This document shows, in pieces, positions 7,711 to 15,319 of a stretch of DNA of 42,251 nucleotides. The position numbers were made by a program, and so were the translations under genes. The notes beneath the pieces were generated by a model. It saw only the letters and a list, made by a program, of their open reading frames with translations, was not told where the DNA came from and ran no database searches. Origin of the DNA: Erwinia sp. OLFS4. Its GTDB lineage: Bacteria; Pseudomonadota; Gammaproteobacteria; Enterobacterales; Enterobacteriaceae. The first letter of the stretch is position 1. Each line of letters opens with the position of its first letter. The DNA is taken from the NCBI RefSeq assembly GCF_002752165.1, contig NZ_MOMB01000013.1, positions 1 through 42,251 of the forward strand, read 5' to 3'.

Positions 7711-8202
7711 GTGAAAATTTACATCGCCCTGACCCTGTTTTCTGCACTGACGGTAGCCGGCTGTAAAGCCCCGCCGCCTGCAGTGACTGATGATACGTTG
7801 GTAACCAGCGAGGTGGATGGCGTCAGACTGACTCATCGCCATGCGGTTGATGCGCCGGATAATTTTACGCCAGTTAATCAGCAGTGGCGGGCGCTTTATA
7901 ATGCCTCGGTGATGACGCGCCCCGACTTCAGCGGCAAAGTGGTTGGCTATCTGGAAAATGGCAAACCATTTACCGTGCTGGGCAGTGTAAATAACGGCTG
8001 GCTGGCGATTGCCGATGATGGTCAGCAACAGCTTATCGGCTATGTGCCGCGGCGAGCGGGTGTGATGAGCGAACGTTATGCCGCGACCTTACGCAGCGAC
8101 CGTCCTCGTCCGCGTAAAGCAACGAAACAGGTCTGTGTTGATGTAGGTGGCGACAGCAAAGCCTGCCGCCATACTGGCACCGCGACCTGGATCCTCGAAT
8201 AA
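7711..8202 (+). CDS. SH3-domain lipoprotein, first gene of the T6SS block
   Basis: This 163-residue protein starts with GTG at 7711, chosen because GAGGA stands five bases upstream and because it places a lipoprotein signal at the N-terminus: hydrophobic residues 4-15 and lipobox VAGC with Cys18. The mature part carries a bacterial SH3-like segment (about 60-115: ALYNASVMTRPDFSGKVVGYLENGKPFTVLG, then GWLAI and YVPRRAG), a fold that often binds peptidoglycan. The tail is basic (RSDRPRPRKATK) and has two Cys in a CVDVGGDSKAC pattern. It leads the plus-strand T6SS genes and is 88 bases before tssL. It is not recognisably TssJ, the usual T6SS outer-membrane lipoprotein, though a related anchoring job is possible by inference. 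Lipidation at Cys18 followed by Lys suggests sorting to the outer membrane. Confidence 0.75.
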   Translation: MKIYIALTLFSALTVAGCKAPPPAVTDDTLVTSEVDGVRLTHRHAVDAPDNFTPVNQQWRALYNASVMTRPDFSGKVVGYLENGKPFTVLGSVNNGWLAIADDGQQQLIGYVPRRAGVMSERYAATLRSDRPRPRKATKQVCVDVGGDSKACRHTGTATWILE

Positions 8203-8290
8203 GCATTTTTATCTGCAGGCCAGTCAATTTTTACCGTTTCTGACGGTGGTCAGCGCCAGGCCGGATGTTAAGCGGGATGAAATCAGCCAG

Positions 8291-9526
8291 ATGACGCAGG
8301 ATAACATCGCTAATGAGCCAACCAGCATAAGCAGCGATAATCTGTTGCTTACGGCGGCCTGGCCGCTGCTGAATACTATCGTCCAGATCAGGCTGGCGGC
8401 GACCCACGACGATCCGCTGGCCCTGCGTTTACAATTGATCGAAGAAATGCACCGTTACGAACAGCGCTGTAAAACCAGCAATATTCCTTTTGACATGATG
8501 ATTGCTGCCCGCTATTGCCTGTGCAGCGCGCTGGATGAAGCCGCCGCACAAACGCCGTGGGGCAGTCGCGGTATCTGGTCTGGTAACGGGCTGCTGGTGA
8601 CATTTCACAACGAAAGCTGGGGCGGAGACAAAGTTTTTCAACTGCTGGCCCGCCTGTCACAGGCACCGCATCAGCACCTGTGGTTACTGGAAACGATTCA
8701 CTACTGTCTGCTGCTCGGTTATGAAGGCCGCTACCGTACGCTGGATAACGGGCGCAGCCAGCGTGATGGTATCCGCAGCCGTTTGTTTCAGCTGATAGAA
8801 GAAACCCGTGGTCGCGCGCCAGCAATGTTGTCAGCTGAGGCACAAACGTTACAACGTCACGCAGATCGCTGGCAGCCGCCGGTGCCGCTATGGGTTTGTC
8901 TGATAGTAACCACCCTGATAGCCTGTCTGCTCTATTCCACCTTTAACTGGCGTCTGAGCCAGCGTGCAGCATCGCTGCTCAGTGACATCAATCAGATCCC
9001 TTTACCCACACAGAATGATAAAAACAGTTCGCCACCGGAGAACCATTCGCCGTCGTTGCTCACCCTTGCCACACCGCTCAGGGATCTGATTGATGCCGGC
9101 AACATTGCGGTGATTGAGGACAGTAATGACAGCAAAGTAATCCTTGCCGCCGACCGGCTGTTCGACGCCAGCAGCGTCGGGCTTACCGCCAGCGGCCAGA
9201 CACTGATTTACCGTATTGCTGCCGCCATGGATAATCGTGGTGGTACTATTCTGGTCAGCGCCTGGAGCGATCGTCGTGCGCTTTCCGATACGCCATTTGC
9301 CAACAGCTATGAATATACCCTGGCACAGGCGCGCAGCGTGTCAGCGGCACTGCAACAGGTGATGAAGCCCGGTAAGCAACGCATCCGTGTTGAAGGACGT
9401 GGTGATGATTCAGCTGCAGACAGTGATACCCGCCTTCCCCATGCGCTGCTCAAACGCCGTATTGAAATCACGCTGTATCCCAGTCCGGATAACGCCAGCG
9501 GCACAGAATCGCGGAGGCAACCCTGA
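8291..9526 (+). CDS. tssL: T6SS membrane-complex protein TssL (DotU/IcmH) with OmpA-like C-terminus
   Basis: This 411-residue protein has two parts. Residues about 15-225 are the cytoplasmic DotU/IcmH domain: LLLTAAWPLLNTIVQIR, YCLCSALDEAAAQTPWG, WGGDKVFQLLARL and YCLLLGYEGRYR are hallmark stretches. One membrane helix follows (VPLWVCLIVTTLIACLLYSTF). Residues about 290-405 form a periplasmic OmpA-like peptidoglycan-binding domain ending LLKRRIEITLYP. TssL pairs with TssM and TssJ in the trans-envelope complex that anchors the T6SS. The start at 8291 was chosen because conserved DotU sequence begins soon after it and upstream codons overlap the SH3 gene. Only a weak SD is seen. The stop overlaps the tssM start (TGATG), indicating coupling. 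Confidence 0.9.
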   Translation: MTQDNIANEPTSISSDNLLLTAAWPLLNTIVQIRLAATHDDPLALRLQLIEEMHRYEQRCKTSNIPFDMMIAARYCLCSALDEAAAQTPWGSRGIWSGNGLLVTFHNESWGGDKVFQLLARLSQAPHQHLWLLETIHYCLLLGYEGRYRTLDNGRSQRDGIRSRLFQLIEETRGRAPAMLSAEAQTLQRHADRWQPPVPLWVCLIVTTLIACLLYSTFNWRLSQRAASLLSDINQIPLPTQNDKNSSPPENHSPSLLTLATPLRDLIDAGNIAVIEDSNDSKVILAADRLFDASSVGLTASGQTLIYRIAAAMDNRGGTILVSAWSDRRALSDTPFANSYEYTLAQARSVSAALQQVMKPGKQRIRVEGRGDDSAADSDTRLPHALLKRRIEITLYPSPDNASGTESRRQP

Positions 9527-11643
9527 TGCGCTTACGCCGACTGACTGGTCATCGACTGTTCTGGAGCCTTATTGGTGTCGTCGCTTCTGCTGCCCTGATC
9601 TGGCTCAGTGGACTGCTGCTGCCGACCGGCGAACCGCACTGGCTTCGCGCACCAGCTCATCGCCTGCTGGCTATCTTATTCTGCATCGGTTTCTGGTTGC
9701 TGTGGCATCTTCTGCCCTATTTCTGGCGCCGCTGGTTGAACCGCCGGATGCTGGCCAGTCTGGCCCATAATGGCTATGACCGGACTGAACAGCAGGCCAG
9801 TAAAGCGCTGCTGGATGCGCGTTTTGCTCAGGCCATCGCGCTGCTAAAAAATGTCACTTTTTCCCCGGACACCCGGTTAGCGGGACGCTGGAGCCTGCAG
9901 CGCTTGCGCGCGCCTTACCTGTATGAAATTCCCTGGTATATCATCCTCGGCGCCCCTGGCGCCGGTAAAACCACCGCGCTGACCAACGCCGGACTGGCAT
10001 TTCCATTGCAGACAACCCTCGGCCGCACAGCGCTACGCGGTGTTGCCGGTACCCGACACTGTGACTGGTGGATCACAGATAAAGCGGTGCTGCTTGATAC
10101 CGCCGGCCGCTACAGTCTGCATGAAGGCCAGCAACTGCGTGATGCCAGTGAGTGGCAGACTTTTATCGGATTATTAAAACGCTATCGTACCCGCCAGCCA
10201 ATCAATGGCGTACTGATGACCATCAGCGTTGCCGATCTGCTCAGCGAGTCAGGCGAGGTCCGTGCAGCCCAGGCTAATGCGATGCGCCAGCGCCTGCTTG
10301 AACTGCATCAACAAACCGGCATTCCTTATCCGGTTTACCTGATGATCAGCAAAACCGATCTGCTTCGTGGCTTCATGAGCTATTTTTCACGCATGGATAA
10401 AGCACAACGCGATCAGATATGGGGCTTCACCTTCCCCTGGCAGCCACAGAATCAGCAGTGGGACACACTGCAAACACATTTTAATGCTGAATTTGATGGG
10501 CTGATATCCCGGCTTAACGCTCAGTTACCGGCACGAATGGCGCAGGAAGCCGATTTAAGTCAACGAGCGGAAATATCTCTCTTTCCGCAACAGTTCGCGC
10601 TGCTAAAGCCACTGCTATCAGACTATCTTAGCGTTCTGTTTAGCCATCCCCATCAGGCGTGGTCAGTACGAGGTTTATTCTTTACCAGTGGCACCCAGGA
10701 AGGATTACCTTTTGATCGGGTGATGGGAGAACTGACGCGCAAACTTCAGCTGCCGCAGTTGCATAATCAGACGATTGCCGCCTGGGACAGCGTTAACCGC
10801 CACGCACCTATCCCGGCAACTAAAGGCCAAAGCTTTTTTATCCACAACATGCTGACACAGGTGGTTTTTCCGGAAAAAGGACTGGCGGGCAGCGACCGTT
10901 CATGGGAACAGCGTAACCGGCTGTTTCACTGGATGGGCTATAGTGGCCTGGGGTTAGCACTGCTGCTACTTAGCTGTTTCTGGGGCGTCAGTTATTTAAA
11001 TAATAAATATTATCTTGAGCATATTGCCGCCCAGTTGCCGGCGCTAAAGCAGCAAGCCCAGCAACTCACCAAAGATAACCCGGGTTCAATACTTGACGTG
11101 CTGCCCTTCCTCAACCATCTGGTCAGCTTGCCACAAGGCGACGGCCTCAATCCTGATGCGCCGCCTTTACGCATGCGCGCAGGATTGTATCGCGGCGATC
11201 AGATGAGTGATGCGGCATGGCGTTTGTATCAGAACGCCCTGGATACCCTGCTCATGCCGAGAGTGGCACAGGTAATTACCGCTGCACTACGCGATGACAA
11301 GGGCTCGGACGGTGATTTCAGCCGTAATGCACTGCGCGCTTATCAGATGCTCTACCAGCCACGCAGTTATGACGGTGAATTTTTACGTGGTTGGGTGATG
11401 CTAAATCTGCAGCGCAGCTTACCGCCGTCGACAACCAGTCGTGAACTGCAACAGCTTGACTGGCATCTCAGCCAGCTACTCGACCGCCAGATTCACGCCT
11501 CACCCTATGCACGCGATAATGCCCTGATGATGCATAAACTGGCACTGGAACTGAATCATGCCGATTTCAGTGAGGATCCTGCGGCCACTCACCTGACGCC
11601 GCACAAACACCGCGCTGTCCCGCGGCACCGAACCCGAACATAA
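9526..11643 (+). CDS. tssM: T6SS membrane-complex protein TssM (IcmF), C-terminally truncated
   Basis: The N-terminal part is a standard TssM: two membrane helices (about 12-32 and 47-67), a cytoplasmic NTPase-like domain with Walker A GAPGAGKTT (about 143-151) and LLDTAGRYSLHEG, the EIPWYIILG lead-in, and a third helix near 471-493. The family is usually about 1100-1200 residues with a large periplasmic domain that contacts TssJ. Here the frame ends at 705 after only about 210 periplasmic residues. The last 25 (LTPHKHRAVPRHRTRT) look like out-of-frame sequence. Another frame across 11577-11651 stays open and stops 12 bases before tagF, as a native tssM end would. This suggests a frame-breaking deletion. 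The TssJ-binding end is lost, so the protein is unlikely to build a working complex. The SD GGAGG is eight bases before the start. Confidence 0.88.
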   Translation: MRLRRLTGHRLFWSLIGVVASAALIWLSGLLLPTGEPHWLRAPAHRLLAILFCIGFWLLWHLLPYFWRRWLNRRMLASLAHNGYDRTEQQASKALLDARFAQAIALLKNVTFSPDTRLAGRWSLQRLRAPYLYEIPWYIILGAPGAGKTTALTNAGLAFPLQTTLGRTALRGVAGTRHCDWWITDKAVLLDTAGRYSLHEGQQLRDASEWQTFIGLLKRYRTRQPINGVLMTISVADLLSESGEVRAAQANAMRQRLLELHQQTGIPYPVYLMISKTDLLRGFMSYFSRMDKAQRDQIWGFTFPWQPQNQQWDTLQTHFNAEFDGLISRLNAQLPARMAQEADLSQRAEISLFPQQFALLKPLLSDYLSVLFSHPHQAWSVRGLFFTSGTQEGLPFDRVMGELTRKLQLPQLHNQTIAAWDSVNRHAPIPATKGQSFFIHNMLTQVVFPEKGLAGSDRSWEQRNRLFHWMGYSGLGLALLLLSCFWGVSYLNNKYYLEHIAAQLPALKQQAQQLTKDNPGSILDVLPFLNHLVSLPQGDGLNPDAPPLRMRAGLYRGDQMSDAAWRLYQNALDTLLMPRVAQVITAALRDDKGSDGDFSRNALRAYQMLYQPRSYDGEFLRGWVMLNLQRSLPPSTTSRELQQLDWHLSQLLDRQIHASPYARDNALMMHKLALELNHADFSEDPAATHLTPHKHRAVPRHRTRT

Positions 11644-11663
11644 CTCTTTGACAGGTCATCATT

Positions 11664-12359
11664 ATGACGACGACACGTGGTCCCGGCTGGTATGGCAAAC
11701 TCCCTTCCACCGGCGATTTTATACAGCACCGGCTGTCTGAAACCACCGCCAGCCGCTGGGACAACTGGTTTCAGAGTGGCTTAGAGGCATGGCACCAGCA
11801 CTATCCCCACGACCTGGCATTTTTGCATGCTCCGGTCTGGCATTTTATTTTACCGGTCACCCTTGGCATTCCCCGTATTCAGCTAGGTGTTATCGTCCCG
11901 TCCCAGGATCGAATTGGCCGCATCTGGCCTTTGCTGGCGATACAAAACGTTACTGCAGACAGCTGGCAACCGGCCCTGACTGGCCAGGTCAATAACTGGC
12001 TTTTTTCACTCAGTCAGCCCCTGCAGGACGCCGTCAGTCAGTCACAGAGTCCACAGACGCTGGCACACAATATTGCAAAACTGCCGCCCTGTCCCATGCT
12101 GAAACCTGGCGAGGAGGAGAAAAAACCGGGTGACACCGGACCGCCAGACCCGGTGCGACCGGCGTGGCGGCAAGCCGCCAGTCAGTTCGATCCTTATCAG
12201 TACACCAGCTACTGGTGGACGCTGAGAGCCCATCAGCAAACATTAAAAACCTATCGGCACAGTGGCAAACTCACCGCGCAGTTATTTACGCTATTATTTA
12301 ACCCCGAACCTGGGGCGCTGGCAGGCAGAAACGGTCTCTATCCACCCATGTTTGAATAG
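11664..12359 (+). CDS. tagF: T6SS-associated protein TagF
   Basis: This 231-residue cytoplasmic protein opens with the TagF signature GWYGKLPSTGDFIQHRLS and continues with FHAPVWHFILP-like and GVIVPSQDRIGRIWPL segments. The C-terminal WWTLRAHQQ...GLYPPMFE is also typical. In Pseudomonas and Agrobacterium TagF represses T6SS activity post-translationally, partly by holding the FHA protein, and PppA-type phosphatase can be fused to it. The fha and phosphatase genes follow directly, which fits one regulatory module. A Pro/Lys/Glu-rich linker (KPGEEEKKPGDTGPPDP, about 145-165) separates the N-terminal domain from the tail. Confidence 0.88.
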   Translation: MTTTRGPGWYGKLPSTGDFIQHRLSETTASRWDNWFQSGLEAWHQHYPHDLAFLHAPVWHFILPVTLGIPRIQLGVIVPSQDRIGRIWPLLAIQNVTADSWQPALTGQVNNWLFSLSQPLQDAVSQSQSPQTLAHNIAKLPPCPMLKPGEEEKKPGDTGPPDPVRPAWRQAASQFDPYQYTSYWWTLRAHQQTLKTYRHSGKLTAQLFTLLFNPEPGALAGRNGLYPPMFE

Positions 12360-12393
12360 CCCGGCCCCTGGCCGCTGATTCAGGAAATCACCC

Positions 12394-13542
12394 ATGCGTT
12401 TTACCCTTGTTGACAGCCGCAGCGAAAGCGTGATCCATCAGGTGGACTTTCAGCCCCCCGGCGGCACCATTGGACGCAGCAGCAACAACGATTTGATTCT
12501 GCCCGATGCTGCCCGGGCGATTTCCCGCCTGCAGGCGCTGGTCCACATTGCGGCCGATGGTGAATGTCGCCTTACCAGCCATGGCAGTGTGATACCGGTT
12601 GTTTTGCACGGCCAACCGCTGGCGCGCGGTGAACAGGTGGTTTTGCAGGAAGGTGACACACTGACTATCGGCAATTACCGGCTTAAGGTTGGCAACCCCG
12701 GGATACAGCAAAAGCCACCCGGTGACGATCCGCTGGCATTATTTCATCATCCATCTGCGGACACCGCCGACCCGCTAGGTATATTTAGTGATTTACCCAC
12801 AGCGGCAGCCAGCCGGCCGATCAGTGATATTCCGGCTAGCGATGCTCCCGATCGCCGTCTCGGCATTAACCCGGTCTGTCATGAGTCCGGTCCGACATCT
12901 GGCAGCAGAGCGCCGCGCAGCGCGGATGAAAATCAGCAAATGATCCAGGCATTACTGGAAGGGATGGGGCTGGACAACCCTGATGAAACCATTCTTTCGG
13001 CAGAACAAATGCGCACCACCGGCCAGATGCTCAGTCTGTTTGCCCAGGGCATGGTCGCTCTGCTTTCTTCACGCACCATTCTTAAACGCGGGGTGAAAGC
13101 CGAACTGACAATGATCCTCAACGAGGCGAATAATCCATTTAAGATTCTGCCTTCGGGTAAAACCGTGCTGATGCAAATGTATCAAAGTGAGATGCCCGGG
13201 TTTATGCCCCCTGAACAGGCGGTACGCGATGCGCTGGTGGATCTGCAGGCGCATCAGCTTGGCATGATCGCCGGCATTCGCGCCATTATTGCCGCCATGC
13301 TGCAATCATTTAATCCACAGCGCCTTGAGCAGGATGCCCGTCAGCATGGCGTACTACCGCGTCTGGCGCTGACCACACAGAAAAAAGCTGCACTCTGGGA
13401 CTATTTCTGCCGCCATTATCAGCATGCCGCTGGCGAACTTGAAGACGACTTTCATACGCTTTTTGGCGAAGCATTTTTGCATGCTTATGATATGGAAGTT
13501 CGTCAATATAAAGATTCGCAAACCCCGACGGAACAACAATGA
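12394..13542 (+). CDS. tagH: T6SS FHA-domain protein (TagH/Fha)
   Basis: This 382-residue protein has an N-terminal phosphothreonine-binding FHA domain (about 1-100) with the fingerprint GGTIGRSSNNDLILP, SRLQALVHI and GDTLTIGNYRLKV. A Pro/Ser/Asp-rich linker follows (about 105-185), then the conserved C-terminal domain of T6SS FHA proteins (MGLDNPDETILSAEQMRTTGQML, ILKRGVKAELTMILNEANNPFKILPS, LEDDFHTLFGEAFLHAYD). In P. aeruginosa, Fha1 is phosphorylated by PpkA and dephosphorylated by PppA to trigger T6SS assembly. Both enzymes are encoded next to it. The stop overlaps the phosphatase start by four bases (ATGA). Confidence 0.92.
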   Translation: MRFTLVDSRSESVIHQVDFQPPGGTIGRSSNNDLILPDAARAISRLQALVHIAADGECRLTSHGSVIPVVLHGQPLARGEQVVLQEGDTLTIGNYRLKVGNPGIQQKPPGDDPLALFHHPSADTADPLGIFSDLPTAAASRPISDIPASDAPDRRLGINPVCHESGPTSGSRAPRSADENQQMIQALLEGMGLDNPDETILSAEQMRTTGQMLSLFAQGMVALLSSRTILKRGVKAELTMILNEANNPFKILPSGKTVLMQMYQSEMPGFMPPEQAVRDALVDLQAHQLGMIAGIRAIIAAMLQSFNPQRLEQDARQHGVLPRLALTTQKKAALWDYFCRHYQHAAGELEDDFHTLFGEAFLHAYDMEVRQYKDSQTPTEQQ

Positions 13543-14315
13543 AAATCACCTTTGCCACCACGAGCGAAACCGGGAATCGTGCCAGCAACCAGGATAGGCT
13601 GGCGACCTTTGTTGGCCAGCAGTGTGCCGGATTCATCGTCTGTGACGGCGTTGCCGGGGTGTCGGGAGGAGAAACTGCTGCCCGCCTCGCCTGTGAAGCA
13701 CTGTATGCTTCACTGAGTGAAGACCGCGCCATCACGCCACAGCAGACTGTTAACTGGCTGGCTGATATCAACCAGCTTATTTTGCATGAACAACAAAATA
13801 ACCCCGCACTGCACCAGATGAGTACCACCCTGGCATCACTGTTTATCGACTGTCAACAGTTGCAGGCCTGGTGGGCCCATGCGGGGGATAGCCGGGTTTA
13901 TCACTTTCGTCGCGGCCAGGCGCAGCACATCACGCGCGATCACAGTCTGCAGCAGCAGTTTCAGGACGCCGGTTTCGAAAATCCCGGCATCAACACTAAT
14001 TTGCTTTATAATGCCCTCGGGACGGGAACGGCCCATCCGGCCAGCATCAGCGAGGTACTGACGCTTGAAGATGGGGATGTGTTTCTTGTTTGTAGCGATG
14101 GTTTCTGGCGCCGTCTGAGTCAGGCGGAAATGGAACAGGCACTGCGTATGGTCACTTCACCTGAAGAATGGCTGGCGCTGATGATGCAGGCCGCCGCCGG
14201 CCAGCAAAAGCAGGATAACTTAAGCGCAGTCGCCATCTGGATGGGCTCGCCACAAGACATCACGCTGCTGCAATCGATTGCTGACTCGGCACGTTTTCTG
14301 CCACCACGCCACTGA
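13539..14315 (+). CDS. pppA: PP2C-type Ser/Thr phosphatase PppA (T6SS regulator)
   Basis: This 258-residue cytoplasmic protein has PP2C metal-binding motifs in order: SNQDR (near 20), VCDGVAGVSGGE (near 35, in place of the usual DGMGG), STTLASLF, AHAGDSRVYHFRRG, ITRDHSL, FLVCSDGFWRRL and QDNLSAVAIW. All the acidic metal ligands expected are present, so an active Mn2+/Mg2+ phosphatase is likely. In the T6SS threonine-phosphorylation pathway it removes the phosphate that PpkA places on the FHA protein. Its start overlaps the end of tagH, and the next gene starts 15 bases after it. Confidence 0.92.
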   Translation: MKITFATTSETGNRASNQDRLATFVGQQCAGFIVCDGVAGVSGGETAARLACEALYASLSEDRAITPQQTVNWLADINQLILHEQQNNPALHQMSTTLASLFIDCQQLQAWWAHAGDSRVYHFRRGQAQHITRDHSLQQQFQDAGFENPGINTNLLYNALGTGTAHPASISEVLTLEDGDVFLVCSDGFWRRLSQAEMEQALRMVTSPEEWLALMMQAAAGQQKQDNLSAVAIWMGSPQDITLLQSIADSARFLPPRH

Positions 14316-14329
14316 AAACAGGGAGTGCT

Positions 14330-15286
14330 ATGAAACGCTGGTTATTCTTTATTGTACTGGTCGTGCTAACGCCATTTGCCAGGGCAGCAGATTACCGGGT
14401 GATCTATTCACCCAGCCTTGAGTTGGAAGTGTATATTGATGACGTCGCCAGCAACGCACCGTCCGACTGGTGTCAGCAGAGCCTGACACTGCGTATTGTC
14501 ACCAGTAACCAACCCAACAGTCAGGTGCTGGACAATTTTCTCCCCCGGGTGGGTAAATTACTGGAAAGTCAGTGCAGCCGTTTAACCAGCCTGAACTGGC
14601 AGCTCACCAACAAACAGGGTATGGCTGTCGCCACCGGCAGTGCAACACGCACGGACAACTGGCAACCGAAGGTAATCGCCGACAGCACCGCCGGCGCCAC
14701 CCACCGCAATGCCAGCCCGCTTGACCTATCACAACCGGCTAATCGTGCAGCCCTGCAGCGTTTCGATCTGCCAGACGGCTGCCATTTCCGCACCTGGTGG
14801 GATGAACAGGGGCAGGCATTGTTCATTCCGCAGAATAAAACGCTCAGCTGCTCTGCTGATGGCTGGCTAACAGGTCCAGGCCATCTGACCATCAATCACA
14901 ACGGCCAGAGTGACCTCCTGCAGGTGGTATTTTTCCATGGTTATCCGCTGGCCGGCATTCCCCTGTCGGCACCGGCCACCCTGCAGATTCTGGCGGTGAA
15001 CAATCAGCGTATGCTGCTGGGCCGGGAAAACGATCGGGAGAGCTGGCTACTGCTGCCTTTCGATAAACAACAGCATAGCTGGGTCTTTAAAGGCACGCTG
15101 TTACTCAAGATGGACAAGCAGCAGGCTACCGATGCCGGCGTGGTGAAACAACGTATTGCAAGGCTACGTCAGCAATGGTCCGACAGCCTGCCGGCGGAAA
15201 GCCACCTGAATATTATGCTAATCAACGCCATTTACCCCGACCTCGCCGATCCGGCTATCGGCGCATGGCGAACCCTGACTGACTGA
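14330..15286 (+). CDS. Periplasmic protein of unknown function within the T6SS phospho-module
   Basis: I do not recognise this 318-residue protein. It has a clear Sec signal peptide (MKRWLFFIVLVVLTPFARA, cleaved before ADYR), so the rest is periplasmic. It carries four well-spaced cysteines after the signal (in WCQQS, SQCSRL, DGCHFR and LSCSADG), suggesting two disulfides. There is an N-terminal segment with SLELEVYIDDV, a middle segment with FDLPDGCHFRTWWDEQGQALF and GWLTGPGHLTI, and a C-terminal basic helix (KQRIARLRQQW). It is tightly placed between pppA and the kinase gene with the SD GGGAG, so it is part of the operon. A periplasmic partner of the kinase's exported C-terminal domain is a reasonable inference, and there is no direct proof. 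Confidence 0.75.
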   Translation: MKRWLFFIVLVVLTPFARAADYRVIYSPSLELEVYIDDVASNAPSDWCQQSLTLRIVTSNQPNSQVLDNFLPRVGKLLESQCSRLTSLNWQLTNKQGMAVATGSATRTDNWQPKVIADSTAGATHRNASPLDLSQPANRAALQRFDLPDGCHFRTWWDEQGQALFIPQNKTLSCSADGWLTGPGHLTINHNGQSDLLQVVFFHGYPLAGIPLSAPATLQILAVNNQRMLLGRENDRESWLLLPFDKQQHSWVFKGTLLLKMDKQQATDAGVVKQRIARLRQQWSDSLPAESHLNIMLINAIYPDLADPAIGAWRTLTD

Positions 15287-15319
15287 GCTGGTTAAAGCGG
15301 CGCACAGAGAGTGATGATT

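Noticed and set aside
9526..11643. Complete short TssM variant
   Set aside because: The N-terminal two-thirds is standard TssM, and the abrupt basic tail with an alternative frame to a better-placed stop fits a deletion more than a natural short form.
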